A stretch of 64,000 bases of DNA from Stenotrophomonas daejeonensis (lineage in GTDB: Bacteria; Pseudomonadota; Gammaproteobacteria; Xanthomonadales; Xanthomonadaceae): NCBI RefSeq assembly GCF_001431505.1, contig NZ_LDJP01000037.1, forward strand, positions 1 to 64,000, read 5' to 3'. The number at the start of each line of letters is the position of its first letter. Position 1 is the first letter of the stretch. The notes under the pieces are model-generated. The model had not been told where the DNA came from, did not search any database, and saw only the letters and a program-made list of their open reading frames with translations. Below are positions 40,594 through 54,200 of this stretch, piece after piece. The position numbers were made by a program, and so were the translations under genes.

Positions 40594-42156
40594 TCAGCGC
40601 CTGCCGAAGATGCCGCCGAGGATGCCGCGCACGATCTGGTTGCCGATCTGGCCGCCGTACTTCTTGCCGGTCTTGCCCATCACCGATTCGCCGATGGAGC
40701 TGCCGACGCTGCGCCCGATCGAGCCGCCGACATTGCGCGTGGTCTGCTTGGCCACCGACTCGACCACGCCCTGGCGGCGGCCGTTGCCGAACAGGAATTC
40801 GTTGATCTTCCGGCCGATGCCGCCGCCCTGTTCCCCGCTTGACACCTTGGGCGCCTGCGCCTGCTCGGCAGCCTGCTGCGCGCGCTGGGCCAGCAGTTCG
40901 GAGGCCGATTCGCGGTTGATGGCGGTGTCGTAACGGCTGCCCACCGGGCTGCCGGCGCGCACCTGCATGCGTTCGGCCTCGGTGATCGCGCCCATGCGGC
41001 AGCGCGGTGGCGCCACCAGCGTCTCCTGCACCGGCGAAGGAATGCCCTTGTCCTGCAGCGTGGACACCAGCGCTTCACCGGTGCCCAGTTGCGACAGCGT
41101 GGCGACCACGTCGAGCTTCGGGTTCGGCACGAAGGTCTGCGCGGCGGTCTTCACCGCCTTCTGGTCGCGCGGGGTGAAGGCGCGCAGCGCATGCTGCACG
41201 CGGTTGCCGAGCTGGCCGAGGATGTTGCCCGGCACGTCGTCGGGGAACTGCGAGCAGAAATACACGCCCACGCCCTTGGAACGGATCAGCCGCACCACCT
41301 GCTCGATGCGCTGCACCAGCGCCGCCGGCGCGCCGTCGAACAGCAGGTGCGCCTCGTCGAAGATGAACACCAGCTTCGGCTTTTCCAGGTCGCCCACTTC
41401 CGGCAACTGCTCGAACAATTCGGACAGCAGCCACAGCAGGAAGGTGGAATACAGCCGCGGCTTGAGGATCAGCTGCGCCGCGGCAAGGATGCCGATCACG
41501 CCGCGGCCGTCGTGGTTGACGCGCATGATGTCGGCCAGTTCCAGCGCCGGCTCGCCGAAGAACTGCTCGCCGCCGTCCTGCGCCAGCCGCAGCAGCGCGC
41601 GCTGGATCGCGGCGATGCTCGGCGCGCTTACCAGCCCGTATTCGGTGGAAACGTCCTTGCGCTCGGCGGCGACCAGGTTCAGCAGCGCGCGCAGGTCGTC
41701 CAGGTCGAGCAGCAGCAGGCCGCGGTCGTCGGCTAGCTTGAACACGATGTCGAGCACGCCGGCCTGCGTATCGTTGAGTTCGAGGATGCGGGCGAGCAGG
41801 GTCGGCCCCATCTCGCTGACCGTGGTGCGCACCGGGTGGCCCTGCTGGCCGTACAGGTCCCAGAAGATGGTGGGGCTGGCCTGCGCGGTGTAGCCGTCCA
41901 CGCCGATCTCGGCCGCGCGCGCGGCCAGCTTTTCGTTGATCTCGCCCGGCACCGCCAGCCCGGCCACGTCGCCCTTCACGTCGGCCAGGAACACCGGCAC
42001 GCCGATCCGGCTGAAGCCCTCGGCCAGCGTCATCAGCGTCACCGTCTTGCCGGTGCCGGTGGCGCCGGCCACCAGCCCGTGGCGGTTGCCGAAGCGCGGC
42101 AGCAGGGTGACGGCGACGTCGTCGGTGGTGCCTTTGCCGATCAGGATGGGGTCCAT
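40594..42156 (-). CDS. HerA-like (DUF853) ATPase
   Basis: A 520-residue P-loop ATPase of the HerA/FtsK group, family DUF853. Walker A GATGTGKTVTLM (31-42), Walker B KLVFIFDEAHLLFDGAP, FCSQFPDDVPGNILGQLGNRVQHALRAFTPRDQKAVK. The C-terminal 90 residues are Gly-rich (GGSIGRSVGSSIGESVMGK), resembling a membrane- or multimer-contact tail. Proposed helicase or translocase; actual role is unknown. It lies upstream of greB on the same strand with three bases between, so they may be an operon. Confidence 0.88.
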   Translation of the reverse strand: MDPILIGKGTTDDVAVTLLPRFGNRHGLVAGATGTGKTVTLMTLAEGFSRIGVPVFLADVKGDVAGLAVPGEINEKLAARAAEIGVDGYTAQASPTIFWDLYGQQGHPVRTTVSEMGPTLLARILELNDTQAGVLDIVFKLADDRGLLLLDLDDLRALLNLVAAERKDVSTEYGLVSAPSIAAIQRALLRLAQDGGEQFFGEPALELADIMRVNHDGRGVIGILAAAQLILKPRLYSTFLLWLLSELFEQLPEVGDLEKPKLVFIFDEAHLLFDGAPAALVQRIEQVVRLIRSKGVGVYFCSQFPDDVPGNILGQLGNRVQHALRAFTPRDQKAVKTAAQTFVPNPKLDVVATLSQLGTGEALVSTLQDKGIPSPVQETLVAPPRCRMGAITEAERMQVRAGSPVGSRYDTAINRESASELLAQRAQQAAEQAQAPKVSSGEQGGGIGRKINEFLFGNGRRQGVVESVAKQTTRNVGGSIGRSVGSSIGESVMGKTGKKYGGQIGNQIVRGILGGIFGRR

Positions 42157-42278
42157 GTACGTGCTCTGCGGTGGCGGGGAAGGGATTCTAACGGCCGACT
42201 GTATCGCGGCGCTGGGCCGGTTGCCGCCGGGCGAGGGCGGCGGCTACCCTGCCTGCCTTTCCGTTCGTGCCGCCGCTG

Positions 42279-43853
42279 ATGCCTGTTTTTTTCGCCTCGA
42301 CCGCTCCGCCCGCCCGCCGCCGTGTCCTGCTGGTTGCCGCCACGCTGCTGCTCGCCGTCCCCGCTGCCCAGGCCCAGCGCGTGTCCGCCCGCGACAAGGC
42401 CAAGGTGGACGTGATCGAGCAGCGCATGGCCGCCGCGGAGAAACGCTACACCGACGCGTTGGTGCTGGTCGCCAATGCCGACCCGAAGGGCAGCGCCGAG
42501 GGCGACGCGGCGCTGGAGGACATGGAGGACGTCATCGACGCCTGCATCGGCCAGAAGGGCTGCCAGGTGGGCACCTTGCTGTCCACCTACAAGCGCCTGC
42601 TGAAGCGGCAGGCCGACGCCAGCGGCGAGGGTGTCGCCGACGAGGCCGGCGACACCCTCGAAGCCGATCCCGACCACGTCGGCCCGCTGGTCGCCGACGT
42701 GCCCGAGGCCGCGCGCGCGGCGGCATTGCTCAACGACCACCGCCACGCCTTCGACGACATGGTCGAGTACAACCCGGCCATCCAGGCCGGCATCCGCCGC
42801 TGGCTCACCGACATGCGCCCGGCGCTGCTGACCAGCTACGAGAACTACATGAACCTGCGCGCGGTGATGTGGCCGGAGTGGGAGAAGCGCGGCCTGCCCG
42901 AGGCGCTGCTGTTCGGCATCATGGCCAAGGAATCCAACGGCCGCGTGCATGCCTCCTCGCGCGTCGGCGCGGCCGGGCTGATGCAGTTCATGCCCGCCAC
43001 CGGCCGCCGCTTCGGGCTGGGGCCGGACGGCACCGGCTTCGACACGCGCTTTGATCCGCGCAGTGCCGCCGAGGCCAGCGCCGCCTACATGAACGAGCGC
43101 ATGGGCCAGCTCAACCGCAACATCGAGCTGGCGCTGGCCGCCTACAACGGCGGCGAGGGCCGCGCGCTGCGGGTGTTCAACCAGAGCGCGGGGCAGGGCT
43201 TCTGGACCGACTCGGTCTACAGCCAGTTCCCCGGCGAAACCAAGGACTACGTGCCGATGGTGATCGCCGCGGCGTGGATCTTCCTGCACCCGCAGCAGTA
43301 CGGCGTCGAGTTCCCCAAGGTCAACGCACAGCCGGCGACGATCCGGCTCGCCAAGTCCACCACCATCTACGAGTTGACCATCTGCCTGGGCAGCGCCGGC
43401 ACCCGCGACGGCTACATGCGCGCGCTGCGCAACCTCAACCCGCGCTACGAGGCCGACGGCTGGATTCCCGCCGGCACTACCCTCAACGCCACCACCCGCA
43501 TCGCCGGGCTGTACAACCGCCACTGCGTCAACGGCCCGCGCGCAGACCTGGCCCGCGCCCTGATCACCGCCGACCTCAATGCCGCGATCAAGCGCCCCGG
43601 TGCCGCCTACAACGGCAGCGTCGCCGTGGGCGACGTGCAGGCGATGCAGGCGGCCGCCGCGGCCGCGCCACCGCGGCCGGTGCAGCGCCCGGCCACGCGC
43701 ACCCACAAGGTCGTCAAGGGCGATACGCTGGGCCGCATTTCCACCCGCTTCCAGTGCCAGCTGCCGACGCTGGCCCGCGCCAACGGCCTGCGCGCGCCGG
43801 CCTATGCCATCCGCCCGGGGCAGGTGCTGAAACTGGAAGGCTGCCGCCGCTGA
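42279..43853 (+). CDS. MltD-like membrane-bound lytic transglycosylase with LysM
   Basis: A 524-residue exported peptidoglycan lyase. Signal sequence near residues 12-35 (RRVLLVAATLLLAVPAAQAQ), a helical N-terminal region, an SLT domain with catalytic Glu in FGIMAKESNGRVHASSRVGA and the typical AGLMQFMPATGR and ALAAYNGGEGRAL, and a single C-terminal LysM motif (HKVVKGDTLGRISTRFQCQL). An upstream in-frame GTG 42267 is also possible. Ends eight bases before the cinA-type gene. Confidence 0.9.
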   Translation: MPVFFASTAPPARRRVLLVAATLLLAVPAAQAQRVSARDKAKVDVIEQRMAAAEKRYTDALVLVANADPKGSAEGDAALEDMEDVIDACIGQKGCQVGTLLSTYKRLLKRQADASGEGVADEAGDTLEADPDHVGPLVADVPEAARAAALLNDHRHAFDDMVEYNPAIQAGIRRWLTDMRPALLTSYENYMNLRAVMWPEWEKRGLPEALLFGIMAKESNGRVHASSRVGAAGLMQFMPATGRRFGLGPDGTGFDTRFDPRSAAEASAAYMNERMGQLNRNIELALAAYNGGEGRALRVFNQSAGQGFWTDSVYSQFPGETKDYVPMVIAAAWIFLHPQQYGVEFPKVNAQPATIRLAKSTTIYELTICLGSAGTRDGYMRALRNLNPRYEADGWIPAGTTLNATTRIAGLYNRHCVNGPRADLARALITADLNAAIKRPGAAYNGSVAVGDVQAMQAAAAAAPPRPVQRPATRTHKVVKGDTLGRISTRFQCQLPTLARANGLRAPAYAIRPGQVLKLEGCRR

Positions 43854-43861
43854 GAACTGCC

Positions 43862-44356
43862 ATGTCCACCGTTCCCGACGACCTCGAACTGGACCGCCTC
43901 GCCGCCCGCCTCGGCGAGCGCCTGAGCGACGCCCACGACCGCGTGGTCACCGCCGAAAGCTGCACCGGGGGCTGGATCGCCAAGGCGATGACCGGCGTGT
44001 CCGGTTCGTCGGACTGGTTCGACAGCGGCATGGTCGCCTACAGCTACGAAGCCAAGCAGGCACTGCTCGGCGTGCGCCCGCAGACGCTGGAAAGCGAGGG
44101 CGCGGTGAGCCGCGAGACGGTGATCGAGATGGTGTCCGGCGCCCTGGTGCATTCCGGCGCCAGCGTCGCCGTGGCGGTCACCGGCATCGCCGGTCCCGGT
44201 GGCGGCAGCACCGACAAGCCGGTCGGCACCGTGTGGATCGGCTGGAAGCGGCGCGGTGGCTACACCCGTGCCGAGCTGTTCCATTTCGACGGCGATCGCG
44301 ACGCCGTGCGCCGGCAGACCGTGGCCGCCGCCCTGCGCGGGCTGGAGACGCTGTGA
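43862..44356 (+). CDS. CinA-type nicotinamide-nucleotide amidohydrolase
   Basis: A 164-residue NMN amidohydrolase (PncC type, the stand-alone CinA C-terminal domain): VVTAESCTGGWIAKAMTGV with the catalytic Ser and Thr region, GMVAYSYEAKQALLGV, AVTGIAGPGGGSTDKPVGTV. Recycles pyridine nucleotides. It is next to lexA-recA, as in many proteobacteria where cinA precedes recA. The LexA box lies 20 bp after its stop. Confidence 0.92.
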   Translation: MSTVPDDLELDRLAARLGERLSDAHDRVVTAESCTGGWIAKAMTGVSGSSDWFDSGMVAYSYEAKQALLGVRPQTLESEGAVSRETVIEMVSGALVHSGASVAVAVTGIAGPGGGSTDKPVGTVWIGWKRRGGYTRAELFHFDGDRDAVRRQTVAAALRGLETL

Positions 44357-44376
44357 CCGTTTGACGGAATAGGTCA

Positions 44377-44395
44377 TTAGTAGTAATACTACTAA
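44377..44395. promoter_or_regulatory. LexA box (SOS operator) before lexA
   Basis: TTAGTAGTAATACTACTAA, a perfect 19-bp palindrome (TTAGTAGTA-A-TACTACTAA) two bases before the lexA ATG. It equals the box described for Xanthomonas LexA. Proximity to the start codon means LexA would cover the initiation region; it implies autoregulation of lexA and the recA-recX transcript. Confidence 0.95.
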
Positions 44396-44397
44396 CC

Positions 44398-45036
44398 ATG
44401 AACCTGACCGATACCCAGCAGGCCATCCTCGACCTGATCGCCGAGCGCATCGCGGCCGAGGGCGTGCCGCCTTCGCAGACCGAGATCGCCCGCGCCTTCG
44501 GCTTCAAGGGCGTGCGCTCGGCCCAGTACCACCTCGATGCCCTCGAAGCGGCCGGCGCCATCGCGCGCGTACCGGGGCGGGCCCGCGGCATCCGGCTGGT
44601 GCATGCCGACGACGATGGCGGCGCGCCGGTTACGGCCGCCAACGATGACAATGTGCTGCGCCTGCCGATACTGGGCCGGGTGGCGGCGGGGCTGCCGATC
44701 GGCGCCGACATCCGCTCGGACGATTTCGTGGTGCTGGACAAGGTGTTCTTCTCGCCGGCGCCGGACTACCTGCTGAAGGTGCAGGGCGATTCGATGATCG
44801 ACGAGGGCATCTTCGACGGCGACCTGATCGGCGTGCATCGCACCCGCGACGCCCGTTCCGGGCAGATCGTGGTCGCGCGCATCGACGACGAGATCACCGT
44901 CAAGCTGCTGAAGATCGGCAAGGACCGCATCCGCCTGCTGCCGCGCAACCCGGACTACTCGCCGATCGAAGTGCTGCCCGACCAGGACTTCGCCATCGAG
45001 GGGCTGTATTGCGGCCTGCTGCGTCCGAACCGGTGA
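44398..45036 (+). CDS. lexA: SOS repressor LexA
   Basis: Represses the SOS regulon and self-cleaves when stimulated by RecA filaments. The 212-residue protein has an N-terminal winged helix ([20 protein letters not shown]; recognition region TEIARAFGF), the cleavage site Ala97-Gly98 in [10 protein letters not shown], catalytic Ser132 (GDSMIDEG) and Lys169 (DDEITVKLL). Start at 44398 directly follows the LexA box. recA begins 185 bp downstream on the same strand. Confidence 0.97.
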   Translation: MNLTDTQQAILDLIAERIAAEGVPPSQTEIARAFGFKGVRSAQYHLDALEAAGAIARVPGRARGIRLVHADDDGGAPVTAANDDNVLRLPILGRVAAGLPIGADIRSDDFVVLDKVFFSPAPDYLLKVQGDSMIDEGIFDGDLIGVHRTRDARSGQIVVARIDDEITVKLLKIGKDRIRLLPRNPDYSPIEVLPDQDFAIEGLYCGLLRPNR

Positions 45037-45131
45037 GGCGTCCCCCTTCCGCAGCCGCCGATGCGTGCTTTCCCCATGCCCGGCCGCGGCTGCCACGGCT
45101 GCCGGCGGGCAGGCCCGGAAAATAAATTCAA

Positions 45132-45166
45132 CGGTATCGCCGCCAGTCTCAACCTTTGCGATACCG
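45132..45166 (+). other. Hairpin in the lexA-recA spacer
   Basis: CGGTATCGC (45132-45140) and GCGATACCG (45158-45166) are perfect 9-base arms around a 17-base loop, 55 bp before the chosen recA start. No T run follows, so it does not look like a terminator; it may be an RNA structure in the leader or a protein site. Function unknown. Confidence 0.4.
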
Positions 45167-45221
45167 CCCCCCTACAGTGAGCCCCATGACGAAATCCAAA
45201 TCACCCGCGAGGAACGACCTG

Positions 45222-46247
<1,026 letters not shown>

Positions 46248-46251
46248 TTGC

Positions 46252-46305
46252 CCGCGGGAGCGGGGCGGCGCATCGTCAGTGACGTCGTCCCGCTCCCGCG
46301 GTTTT
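46252..46305 (+). terminator. Terminator after recA
   Basis: CCGCGGGAGCGGG (46252-46264) and CCCGCTCCCGCGG (46289-46301) pair perfectly, followed by TTTT. The loop is 24 bases. Some readthrough into recX is likely because the two genes usually share a transcript. Confidence 0.8.
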
Positions 46306-46327
46306 ATGGACACGGGCACCAACCCAC

Positions 46328-46357
46328 GTAGGTGCGGGGCTTGCCCCGCGCATGCGG
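46328..46357 (+). repeat. Single REP-like unit upstream of recX
   Basis: GTAGGTGCGGGGCTTGCCCC with GCGC: one half of the GTAGG-headed palindrome pair seen at 39967 and 59944. It lies directly before the recX start. Confidence 0.65.
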
Positions 46358-46373
46358 GATGGCAGGCAACGCG

Positions 46374-46871
46374 ATGAACGACAGCGAAGACCGGCAACCA
46401 TCCTCCCGTCGCGGCCGGCGGCCGCGCGAGCAGACGCCCTTGCAGCGGGCGCTCGGGCTGCTGGTACGGCGCGAGCATTCGCGCAAGGAACTGGGGCGCA
46501 AGCTCCGCGCCAAGGGCATCGACGCCGACGAGGCCGCGGTGGCGGTCGCACGGCTGGCCGAGGAGGGCTGGCAGGACGACGCGCGCTTCGCCGAAGCGCT
46601 GGTACGCAACCGCTCCAATGCCGGCTACGGCCCGCTGCATATCCGTGCCGAACTGGGCACGCATGGCCTGGACGGCGAGCAGATCGAGGCGGCGATGGCC
46701 ACCTTCGAGGGCGACTGGGCCGAAAACGGCCGCGACCTGGTCTGCCGCCGTTTCGGCGAGGACGGGCCGCAGGACCTGGCGCAGCGGCGCAAGGCCGCGG
46801 ACCTGCTGGCCCGGCGCGGCTTCGACGCCGGCTGCATCCGCAGCGCCACCCGCTACGACCCTGAGGACTGA
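46374..46871 (+). CDS. recX: RecA regulator RecX
   Basis: Binds RecA filaments and limits their extension. The 165-residue protein has the RecX pattern: [42 protein letters not shown] and [18 protein letters not shown] 46374 is chosen (AGG upstream); ATG 46359 is an alternative. It follows recA by 126 bp, across a terminator hairpin and a REP-like unit. Confidence 0.93.
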   Translation: MNDSEDRQPSSRRGRRPREQTPLQRALGLLVRREHSRKELGRKLRAKGIDADEAAVAVARLAEEGWQDDARFAEALVRNRSNAGYGPLHIRAELGTHGLDGEQIEAAMATFEGDWAENGRDLVCRRFGEDGPQDLAQRRKAADLLARRGFDAGCIRSATRYDPED

Positions 46872-46972
46872 GAGGGCCGGGCCTGATACCCTTTCAGGGT
46901 TTCGTCCGCCCCGGATACCCGTGCGTCCCGCATGGGCGTCGGCGGCCGCCAGCCCGCTCATCGCCAGTCCAA

Positions 46973-49624
<2,652 letters not shown>

Positions 49625-49761
49625 ACGCAATGTACCGGCGCGCCTTGAAGCCATTGGCGTCCTGCCAGTAACATTGGCAATCTTTCCCTTTGTCGTGGGG
49701 CGCAGGCAACAGGCGCGCCGATACCGGTGGGGAACCCCGCCGGTTAATGGAGATTCTCAAA

Positions 49762-49965
49762 ATGTTGATCCTGACTCGCCGCGTAGGCGAAACCCTGATG
49801 ATCGGTGATTCGGTCAGCGTCACCGTGCTTGGCGTCAAGGGCAACCAGGTGCGTATCGGCATCACCGCCCCGAAGGACGTGGCGGTGCACCGCGAGGAAA
49901 TCTTCCAGCGCATCCAGCGCGGTGACGAACCCGCGGCGCCGGGAAGCAAAGAAACTTCCGAATAA
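49762..49965 (+). CDS. csrA: Carbon storage regulator CsrA (RsmA)
   Basis: RNA-binding translational regulator; 67 residues, typical. Starts [16 protein letters not shown], contains [15 protein letters not shown] and [16 protein letters not shown]; Arg44-type residue (VHREEI) for GGA-motif binding is present. ATG 49762 has GGAG nine bases upstream. The upstream frame (longer opening) is spacer. It is followed by tRNA-Ser(GCT) and, after a terminator, a NarL/GacA-type response regulator. Confidence 0.96.
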   Translation: MLILTRRVGETLMIGDSVSVTVLGVKGNQVRIGITAPKDVAVHREEIFQRIQRGDEPAAPGSKETSE

Positions 49966-49968
49966 GGG

Positions 49969-49998
49969 TTTACCTTTCACCCTGTTAAACGGTATTCT
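49969..49998 (+). promoter_or_regulatory. Possible promoter of tRNA-Ser(GCT)
   Basis: TTTACC (49969-49974), 18 bases, TATTCT (49993-49998): four of six matches each to the sigma-70 -35 and -10. The tRNA starts 46 bases after the -10 box. Only a weak prediction; the alternative is read-through from csrA. Confidence 0.35.
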
Positions 49999-50043
49999 TC
50001 GCGCCCTGCTTCGCGGCGCGAGGCAGGGAAAAGAAAGAAAAAC

Positions 50044-50136
50044 GGAGTGATGCCCGAGAGGCCGAAGGGGCTCCCCTGCTAAGGGAGTATAGGGTCAAAA
50101 GCTCTATCGAGGGTTCGAATCCCTCTCACTCCGCCA
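50044..50136 (+). tRNA. tRNA-Ser(GCT)
   Basis: A 93-base class II tRNA. Acceptor arms GGAGTGA (50044-50050) and TCACTCC (50126-50132), discriminator G, encoded CCA. Anticodon stem CTCCC/GGGAG around loop CTGCTAA, anticodon GCT at 50078-50080. Long variable arm (TATAGGGTCAAAAGCTCTATC) and TTCGAAT T-loop. Reads AGC/AGU. Confidence 0.97.
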
Positions 50137-50142
50137 GAACTG

Positions 50143-50177
50143 AAAGCGCCTGCGATCGATGATCCGCAGGCGCTTTT
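50143..50177 (+). terminator. Terminator after tRNA-Ser(GCT)
   Basis: AAAGCGCCTGCG (50143-50154), loop of ten bases, CGCAGGCGCTTTT (50165-50177), then GTTTTTGG. A 12-bp stem with T-rich tail, seven bases after the tRNA 3' end. Confidence 0.88.
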
Positions 50178-50497
50178 GTTTTTGGCATCGTGTATGGTCG
50201 TGCATGATTCGTTTGACCCCGGAGTGGGGCTGGGCCACCTCCGGGGTATCCCTAACTGCGGGTAGGGGATGCCCTGATGCAAGGGCATCGGCAATCCGCG
50301 CATTGTGCTCAGGGTCGGCCGCATGACATCCGTGCGATGGGGGAGGGGACGATCCCCCGCGTCAGCCGGCATTTTTCTGATTGATAATACACATGGCTTT
50401 CGCCATGACGGGCGCTGGCGCTGCCATCGCCCGCCTGCCCGGACACGGGGCGCGGCGAGTCACAACTGTCACCTGTTTGCCAGGGAGAGGAGTGCGC

Positions 50498-51145
50498 ATG
50501 ACCATCAGGGTATTTCTCATCGACGACCACGCGCTGGTGCGCACCGGCATCAAGATGATTCTTTCCGGTGAGACCGACATCGAGGTGGTGGGTGAGGCGG
50601 AAAACGGCGAGACGGGGCTGCCGCAGATACGGCGCCTGCAGCCGGACGTGGTGTTGTGCGACCTGCACCTGCCGGGGTTGAGCGGGCTGGAGATCACCGA
50701 ACGCATCGTCAAGGGCGACCACGGCACCCGGGTCATCGTGGTCTCGGTGTCCGAGGATGGGCCGATGCCGCGGCGGCTGCTGGAAGCCGGGGCGTCGGGA
50801 TACGTGGGCAAAGGCGGCGATGCGAAGGAACTGGTGCGCGCCATCCACGACGTGGCGCTGGGCCGTCGCTACCTGTCCAGCCACATTGCGCAGAATCTGG
50901 CGTTGTCGAACCTGGAGGGGAGCGACTCGCCGTTCGACGGGCTTTCGCCGCGCGAGCTGGAAGTGGCATTGCTGCTGATGCAGGGGCGGCGGCAGGAGGA
51001 GATCGCGCGCCGGCTCAGCCTCAGCGCCAAGACCGTGAACACGCACAAGGCGCGCCTGTTCCAGAAGACCGGGGTGCACGACAACATCGCGCTGGTGCGT
51101 CTGGCGGCGCAGTACGGCGTGATGGATCCGGCCAAGGCGATTTGA
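50498..51145 (+). CDS. NarL/GacA-type response regulator
   Basis: A 215-residue two-component regulator: receiver domain with phospho-acceptor Asp55 (VVLCDLHLPG), acidic DD at 9-10 and Lys near 106 (GYVGKGG), and a C-terminal LuxR-type HTH (LSPRELEVALLLMQGR, SAKTVNTHKARLFQKTG). It resembles GacA/UvrY, which in relatives controls small RNAs titrating CsrA; csrA lies 0.5 kb upstream. No sensor kinase is adjacent. Start ATG 50498 has AGGAG five bases before it. Ends before a bidirectional terminator shared with rne. Confidence 0.9.
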   Translation: MTIRVFLIDDHALVRTGIKMILSGETDIEVVGEAENGETGLPQIRRLQPDVVLCDLHLPGLSGLEITERIVKGDHGTRVIVVSVSEDGPMPRRLLEAGASGYVGKGGDAKELVRAIHDVALGRRYLSSHIAQNLALSNLEGSDSPFDGLSPRELEVALLLMQGRRQEEIARRLSLSAKTVNTHKARLFQKTGVHDNIALVRLAAQYGVMDPAKAI

Positions 51146-51191
51146 GCCGAAGGCCTCCTGTCCTGCGTGTGGGAAACGGGAAGCCGGGAAA

Positions 51192-51221
51192 CGAAAAAGC
51201 GGCCATCAGGCCGCTTTTTCG
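51192..51221. terminator. Bidirectional terminator between the response regulator and rne
   Basis: CGAAAAAGCGGCC (51192-51204), loop ATCA, GGCCGCTTTTTCG (51209-51221). Symmetric A and T runs serve both convergent genes. Confidence 0.9.
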
Positions 51222-51241
51222 TTGTTGACGACAGCGCCTGC

Positions 51242-54200
51242 TCAGGCGCTGCGGGGTTGGTCGTCGTCCGTCTTGGCGTCGTCCACCGCAGCGGTTTCTT
51301 CCGCCGGCAGAGCAGTCGTTTCGTCGTCAGCTGCGTTGGCGTTCGCCGACTCGGTTTTCGTTGCCGGTGCTTCGGCGAAAAGCTGGCCGTTTTCCGGCGC
51401 GGCAGGTGCTGACGGAGTGGCTGCCTGTTCGTGGATGGGGTATTCCTCCACGACCGGCGGCGCTGCCACGACCGGATCGACCGGTTCAGCCGCGGCGGGG
51501 GGCGCCGGCTCCTGGACTGCTTCCGGCGCCGGCTGTGCAGCCACTTCCGCTACCGGTGAGGTTTTGACCGTTGCTGTTTCCACGGCTTCGGGAGCGGTCG
51601 GATGGCTGGCCTCGACCACCTCGACCGGCGGCGTGACCGCTTCCGTGCTTGCCGCCGGCGCTTCCGTTGCGACGGGTTCGAGGACCAGGTCGGTGGTGGC
51701 AGGCTCCGCCTTCACCACGGGAGCCGGCGCAGCGGTTTCCTGCACGCGAGCAGGTGCCGGGGTATCCACCGTTGCAGCAGCGGTGACCGGCTCGTCGTCG
51801 AAATCGAACTCGGGCTGGGCCGTGGCCGGGCGGGTCGCGTTGGACTCGTTGGTTTCGGTAGCCGTGTCCTCGTCGCCGTCTTCGCCAGCATCGTCATCCT
51901 GGTTCGGGTTGTCGATGGCAGTGCTGCCGTCGGCATTGCCGCGACGACGGCGGCGGCCACCGCGACGGCCGCGGCGACGGCGGCTGCCTTCACCACCGGT
52001 TTCCTCGGCTGCTGCTGCGGGGGCGGTTGCATCGTCGATGACGGCGGGAGCGGCGGCCTGCTGTTCGGTCTGAACGGCTGCAACTGCTTCCGCTGCCGCG
52101 GGGGCTTCCTTCGGCAACGTCTCGATGGCGGCCGTGGCTTCCGTTGCAACCACGGTGGCTGTGGCGGCGGCCGGCGCGATTACCGGGCGGGCTGCTTCGG
52201 GCTGGGACTGGCGGGCCGGCTTTTCGGTCACCTGCTGTGCAGGCTTTTCCTTCTCGACGGCCTGCTGCGGCTTCTGCTGCTGCGGCTTGGGTTGCTTCTG
52301 CTGCCGGGGCTGTTGCTGCTCGTTGTTGCGCGGTGGCTTGTTGGCCTGCTGCTGGCCCTGTTCATTGCGCTGCTTGGGCTGCTGGCCGGCGTTCTTCTGT
52401 TCCTGCGGATTGCCGTTGCCGTTCTGGCGGCGCTGCTCGTCACGGCGGTTGCCGCGCGGCTGCGGGTTGTTGCCGTTGCGGCGCTGGCCACGGTCGTTGC
52501 GGTTGCCGCGGCCGTTGTCCTGGCGTTGCGGTTGGGCCGGCTTCGCGGCGGGGGCGGTTTCGCCGCCGAAGACGCGCTTGAGCCAACCCATCACGCCGCC
52601 CGCGACGGGGGCGGCCGGAGTGGCAACCGGAGCCGGGGCGGGAGCCGTTTCGGCCACTTCGCGTACCGGGGCCGGCTGGCTGTGCTTGACGTGGGTGACG
52701 GCCGGCGCCGGCGGGATGTTCAGCTGCGCCTTGGTCAACGCGTGCACCGGCAGCCTGCGCGGGGTGCCGCGCTGGTAGCTGGGCTTGCCGGATTCCTCGC
52801 CCAGCTCGTTGTCGCGCAGGCGCGTGACTTCGTAGTGCGGGGTGTGCAACTGCTCGTCGGCGACGATGATGATCGGCGCGTCGTGGCGCTGCTCGATCTC
52901 GCGCAGCGCGCCGCGCTTCTCGTTGAGCAGGAAGTTGGCGATCTCCACCGGGGCCTGCACCAGCACCTGCCCGGTGTTCTCCTTCATCGCGTGTTCCTCG
53001 GCGACGCGGATGATCGACAGCGACAGCGATTCGATGCTGCGCATGCGGCCCTGGCCGTCGCAGCGCGGGCACACGATCTGGCTGGATTCGCCCAGGCTCG
53101 GGCGCAGGCGCTGGCGGCTCATCTCCATCAGGCCGAAGCGCGAGATGCGGCCCAGCTGCACGCGGGCGCGGTCGTACTTGAGCGCGTTCTGCAGGCGGTT
53201 CTCGACTTCGCGCTGGTGCTTGTTGCTGGACATGTCGATGAAGTCGATCACCACCAGCCCGCCCAGGTCGCGCAGGCGCAGCTGGCGCGCCACTTCCTCG
53301 GCGGCCTCCAGGTTGGTCTGGAACGCGGTGTCCTCGATGTCGCTGCCCTTGGTGGCGCGCGCCGAGTTGACGTCCACCGCGGTCAGCGCCTCGGTCTGGT
53401 CGACCACGATCGAGCCGCCGGAAGGCAGGCGCACGTTGCGCTCGTAGATCGCCTCGATCTGCGATTCGATCTGGAAGCGGTTGAACAGCGGGATGTCGTC
53501 CTTGTAGTGCTTGAGCTTGCGCAGGGTCTGCGGCATCACCTGCTGCATGAACTCGCGCGCGGTCTCGTACAGCTCCTCGGTATCGACCAGGATCTCGCCG
53601 ATGTCGGCGCGCAGGTAGTCACGCAGGGCGCGCACGATCAGCCGCGATTCCTGGTAGATCAGGAACGGCGCCGGCTTGGCCAGCGCGGCCTCGGCGATGG
53701 AGCGCCAGACGCTGAGCAGGTAGTCCAGGTCCCACTGCAGTTCTTCGGCATCGCGGCCGACGCCGGCGGTGCGGATGATCACGCCCATGTCGTCGGGGAT
53801 GTTCAGCTTGTCCAGCGCTTCCTTCAGCGCGGCGCGGTCCTCGCCCTCGATGCGGCGCGAGACGCCGCCGGCCGACGGCGAGTTCGGCATCAGCACCATG
53901 TAGCGGCCGGCCAGCGAGATGAAGGTGGTCAGGGCGGCGCCCTTGTTGCCGCGCTCGTCCTTGTCCACCTGGACGACGATTTCCTGCCCTTCGCGCAGCA
54001 GTTCGCGGATGCCGGCCTTGTTGTGGTCGACGCCGCTCTGGAAGTAGTCGCGGGAGATTTCCTTCAGCGGCAGGAAGCCGTGGCGGTCGGCGCCGTAGTC
54101 GACGAAGGCGGCTTCGAGGGAGGGTTCGAGCCGGGTGATGCGGCCCTTGTAGATGTTGGACTTCTTCTGTTCCTTGGACGGCTGTTCGATGTCGATGTCG

